Positions 6,145 through 7,287 of a stretch of 7,287 bases of DNA are shown here, one piece after another. This stretch comes from Deltaproteobacteria bacterium. GTDB lineage: Bacteria; Desulfobacterota; Desulfobacteria; Desulfobacterales; ETH-SRB1. The stretch lies in NCBI GenBank assembly GCA_030627405.1, contig DAOUSD010000070.1, positions 1 to 7,287 of the forward strand. Reading direction: 5' to 3'. Under the pieces are notes generated by a model, which saw nothing but the letters and a program-made list of their open reading frames with translations, had not been told where the DNA came from and ran no database searches. Position numbers and translations under genes: made by a program. Positions within the stretch are counted from its first letter, which is position 1. Every line of letters begins with the position of its first letter.

Positions 6145-6159
6145 GCTAACCGCACAGGT
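6145..6159. repeat. Right 15-bp inverted repeat of the mini-element
   Basis: GCTAACCGCACAGGT pairs exactly with 6014-6028. A preceding GCTAACG (6138-6144) continues the heptamer pattern. The arm ends four bases before the TTA that is the stop codon of the adjacent HPr-domain gene. Confidence 0.85.
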
Positions 6160-6163
6160 TGCA

Positions 6164-7287
6164 TTATTTTAAGTAACCAAGCTCTTTTGGAAGAGATACG
6201 CCTTTTCCCATTGTATCCTCACCATAATTGACACTGGTAAGGATTTTAATGTCTCTTAACGCACGAACATCTCCTTCAAATCTAACCTCAGTTATGTCTT
6301 CCTTCTGGATCATTCCTCCAGCCCACTGTATATCAAGAACGCTGCTTGCATCAAACCTGTCTTCTCCAGCACAAAGTTCTACCTGACCACCGTAGTGCTG
6401 AACAATCTTGGCAACCAGAAGACTGGGCCTGCTGTGGAAACCCAGTTTAACTGGAATGCCTACAGTAATTGAAGAACGCTCAATGTTTTCATTCAATATC
6501 TTACCGGCCAGGTCTTTACCGGTTGTCAGGAAGTGACAGACATAATAAAGTCCGTAATTAATTGTCCGATCAAGGAGAACTTCAGGATCAACAAGTAATG
6601 ATAGCTGTTCCTGAACCTTTTTGTAGATGTTCTTATAACCTGCCTCATGAAGGTGGCGCTCATGAAAATGCAGAAGCCTCCCTGTCATTTGAAGAAGATG
6701 AAATACAACTGAAAAACAACCGCGGAGATCCTTGAGCTTCCTGTTACCAAACCTGTATCCACCATGTATTACATATGTATCAAAAGCAGACTGAAGATTG
6801 TGTACGAGCATCTCAAACCGTCTTATCTCAACCTCGTTGATCTTGTCGGGAACAATCTCCAATATCTTTTTCAAATCATAGGGTTCATAAAAACCAAGAT
6901 GATCGAAATCTCTCACAATACTTAGAAACTCGCTGGCAATTTTAACTATATTCTTCTTCTGCAGGTCTTTGTCTTCATCATCAATATCATAATTAAGTAA
7001 ATCATTTGTTGTAACACCCGGGAATTCAAAAGTATCGAAATTATCATCTGGTACAGCTATGTTCAGTCGACGGGCTTCGCCAAGGACAACCGGTGCCAGT
7101 TTAATTAGAGACTTTGTCAAAAAATTAAATGTTGCCATGCCTTCTCTCTCAAAATCTTCGGTATTCACAAGATCATAAAAAACAAGGCGATTTAAAATGT
7201 GTTTCTGAGAATAGCTGCCAATGCTCAAATGCCTGACAGCAGCAGACAGCTCTCTATAATAATACCAGTTCTTATTGTTTTTTGCCC
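6164..7287 (-). CDS. Long protein with C-terminal HPr-like phosphocarrier domain, 5' end outside the window
   Basis: The frame stays open to the right edge (19 extra codons beyond a possible TTG start at 7228, reading NWYYYRELSAAVRHL), so the true start probably lies outside and 373 residues are visible. The final 100 or so residues form an HPr domain: VGIPVKLGFHSRPSLLVAKIV contains the phosphorylatable histidine (codon 6434-6436), followed by FDASSVLDIQWAGG at the Ser46 region and VRFEGDVRALRDIKIL as the last helix. The preceding 270 residues are largely helical, without membrane segments, and I do not recognise them. A normal HPr is about 88 residues and carries phosphate between EI and EIIA of the PTS; here the domain is an appendage, which suggests a regulatory rather than a sugar-transport role. 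No other PTS gene is visible. Its stop codon lies four bases from the mini-element. Confidence 0.85.
   Translation of the reverse strand, partial: AKNNKNWYYYRELSAAVRHLSIGSYSQKHILNRLVFYDLVNTEDFEREGMATFNFLTKSLIKLAPVVLGEARRLNIAVPDDNFDTFEFPGVTTNDLLNYDIDDEDKDLQKKNIVKIASEFLSIVRDFDHLGFYEPYDLKKILEIVPDKINEVEIRRFEMLVHNLQSAFDTYVIHGGYRFGNRKLKDLRGCFSVVFHLLQMTGRLLHFHERHLHEAGYKNIYKKVQEQLSLLVDPEVLLDRTINYGLYYVCHFLTTGKDLAGKILNENIERSSITVGIPVKLGFHSRPSLLVAKIVQHYGGQVELCAGEDRFDASSVLDIQWAGGMIQKEDITEVRFEGDVRALRDIKILTSVNYGEDTMGKGVSLPKELGYLK

Larger units (their letters stand above)
6014..6159 (-). mobile_element. 146-bp inverted-repeat-bounded mini-element carrying an internally deleted four-helix bundle gene
   Basis: Perfect 15-bp inverted repeats, ACCTGTGCGGTTAGC at 6014-6028 and its complement at 6145-6159, enclose a tiny ORF. 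The termini extend inward as imperfect GCTAANN heptamers. Inside, read on the minus strand, the right arm is followed by AAAAGGG, an ATG, a four-helix-bundle N-terminus (MRDFRELK), then the family's C-terminal helix and stop. Thus both ends of a full-length gene are kept and the middle is missing, the architecture of a MITE-type derivative. I see no transposase and no clear target-site duplication, so how it moves is unknown; use of a trans-acting factor or an rRNA-intervening-sequence-like route are options. The element fills most of the spacer between ruvC and the HPr-domain gene. The repeats and ORF are seen; mobility is inferred. Confidence 0.65.

Noticed and set aside
5955..6158. CRISPR array
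   Set aside because: Repeats are seven bases, contiguous and without unique spacers; there are no cas genes.

Overview
The window looks like chromosomal DNA from an AT-rich Gram-negative bacterium, most likely a Desulfobacterota (deltaproteobacterial sulfate-reducer-type) genome. This rests on family resemblance: an LPP20-family periplasmic protein, a long protein with a C-terminal HPr domain, a ruvC-ruvA pair, and a free-standing S23-type four-helix bundle gene with short repeats. It is an inference; no rRNA or tRNA is present to confirm it.

Layout. Positions 1-126 (+) hold the last 41 codons of a four-helix bundle (23S rRNA intervening-sequence type) protein, followed by a repeat end (to about 147) and a 111-base leader. 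Positions 259-3719 (+) look like one four-gene operon: a membrane histidine kinase, an OmpR/PhoB-type response regulator, a tandem thioredoxin-fold protein with a CPFC active site and HEAT-like C-terminus, and an unrecognised basic protein. This suggests a two-component system tied to a thiol-redox protein. From 3739 to the end everything is on the minus strand: an exported LPP20-family protein (3739-4629), ruvA (4808-5425) and ruvC (5431-5940) in a tight Holliday-junction operon, a repeat-rich 223-base spacer, and the 3' part of an HPr-domain protein that runs off the right edge (6164-7287). The two gene blocks converge with only 19 bases between their stop codons.

The most unusual structure is the spacer between ruvC and the HPr-domain gene. 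Positions 6014-6159 are bounded by perfect 15-bp inverted repeats (ACCTGTGCGGTTAGC). Between them lies a 29-codon ORF that joins a typical N-terminus of the four-helix bundle family (MRDFRELK) in frame to the same C-terminus as the gene at the left edge. The 100 bp at 6010-6109 (minus) match 48-147 (plus) at 95 positions. The simplest reading is that the S23-type gene travels as an element bounded by inverted repeats made of heptamers, and that 6014-6159 is an internally deleted, MITE-like derivative created by recombination between two AGAGAACTTAA segments of the gene. The copy at the left edge would be the right end of a longer, possibly intact, element.
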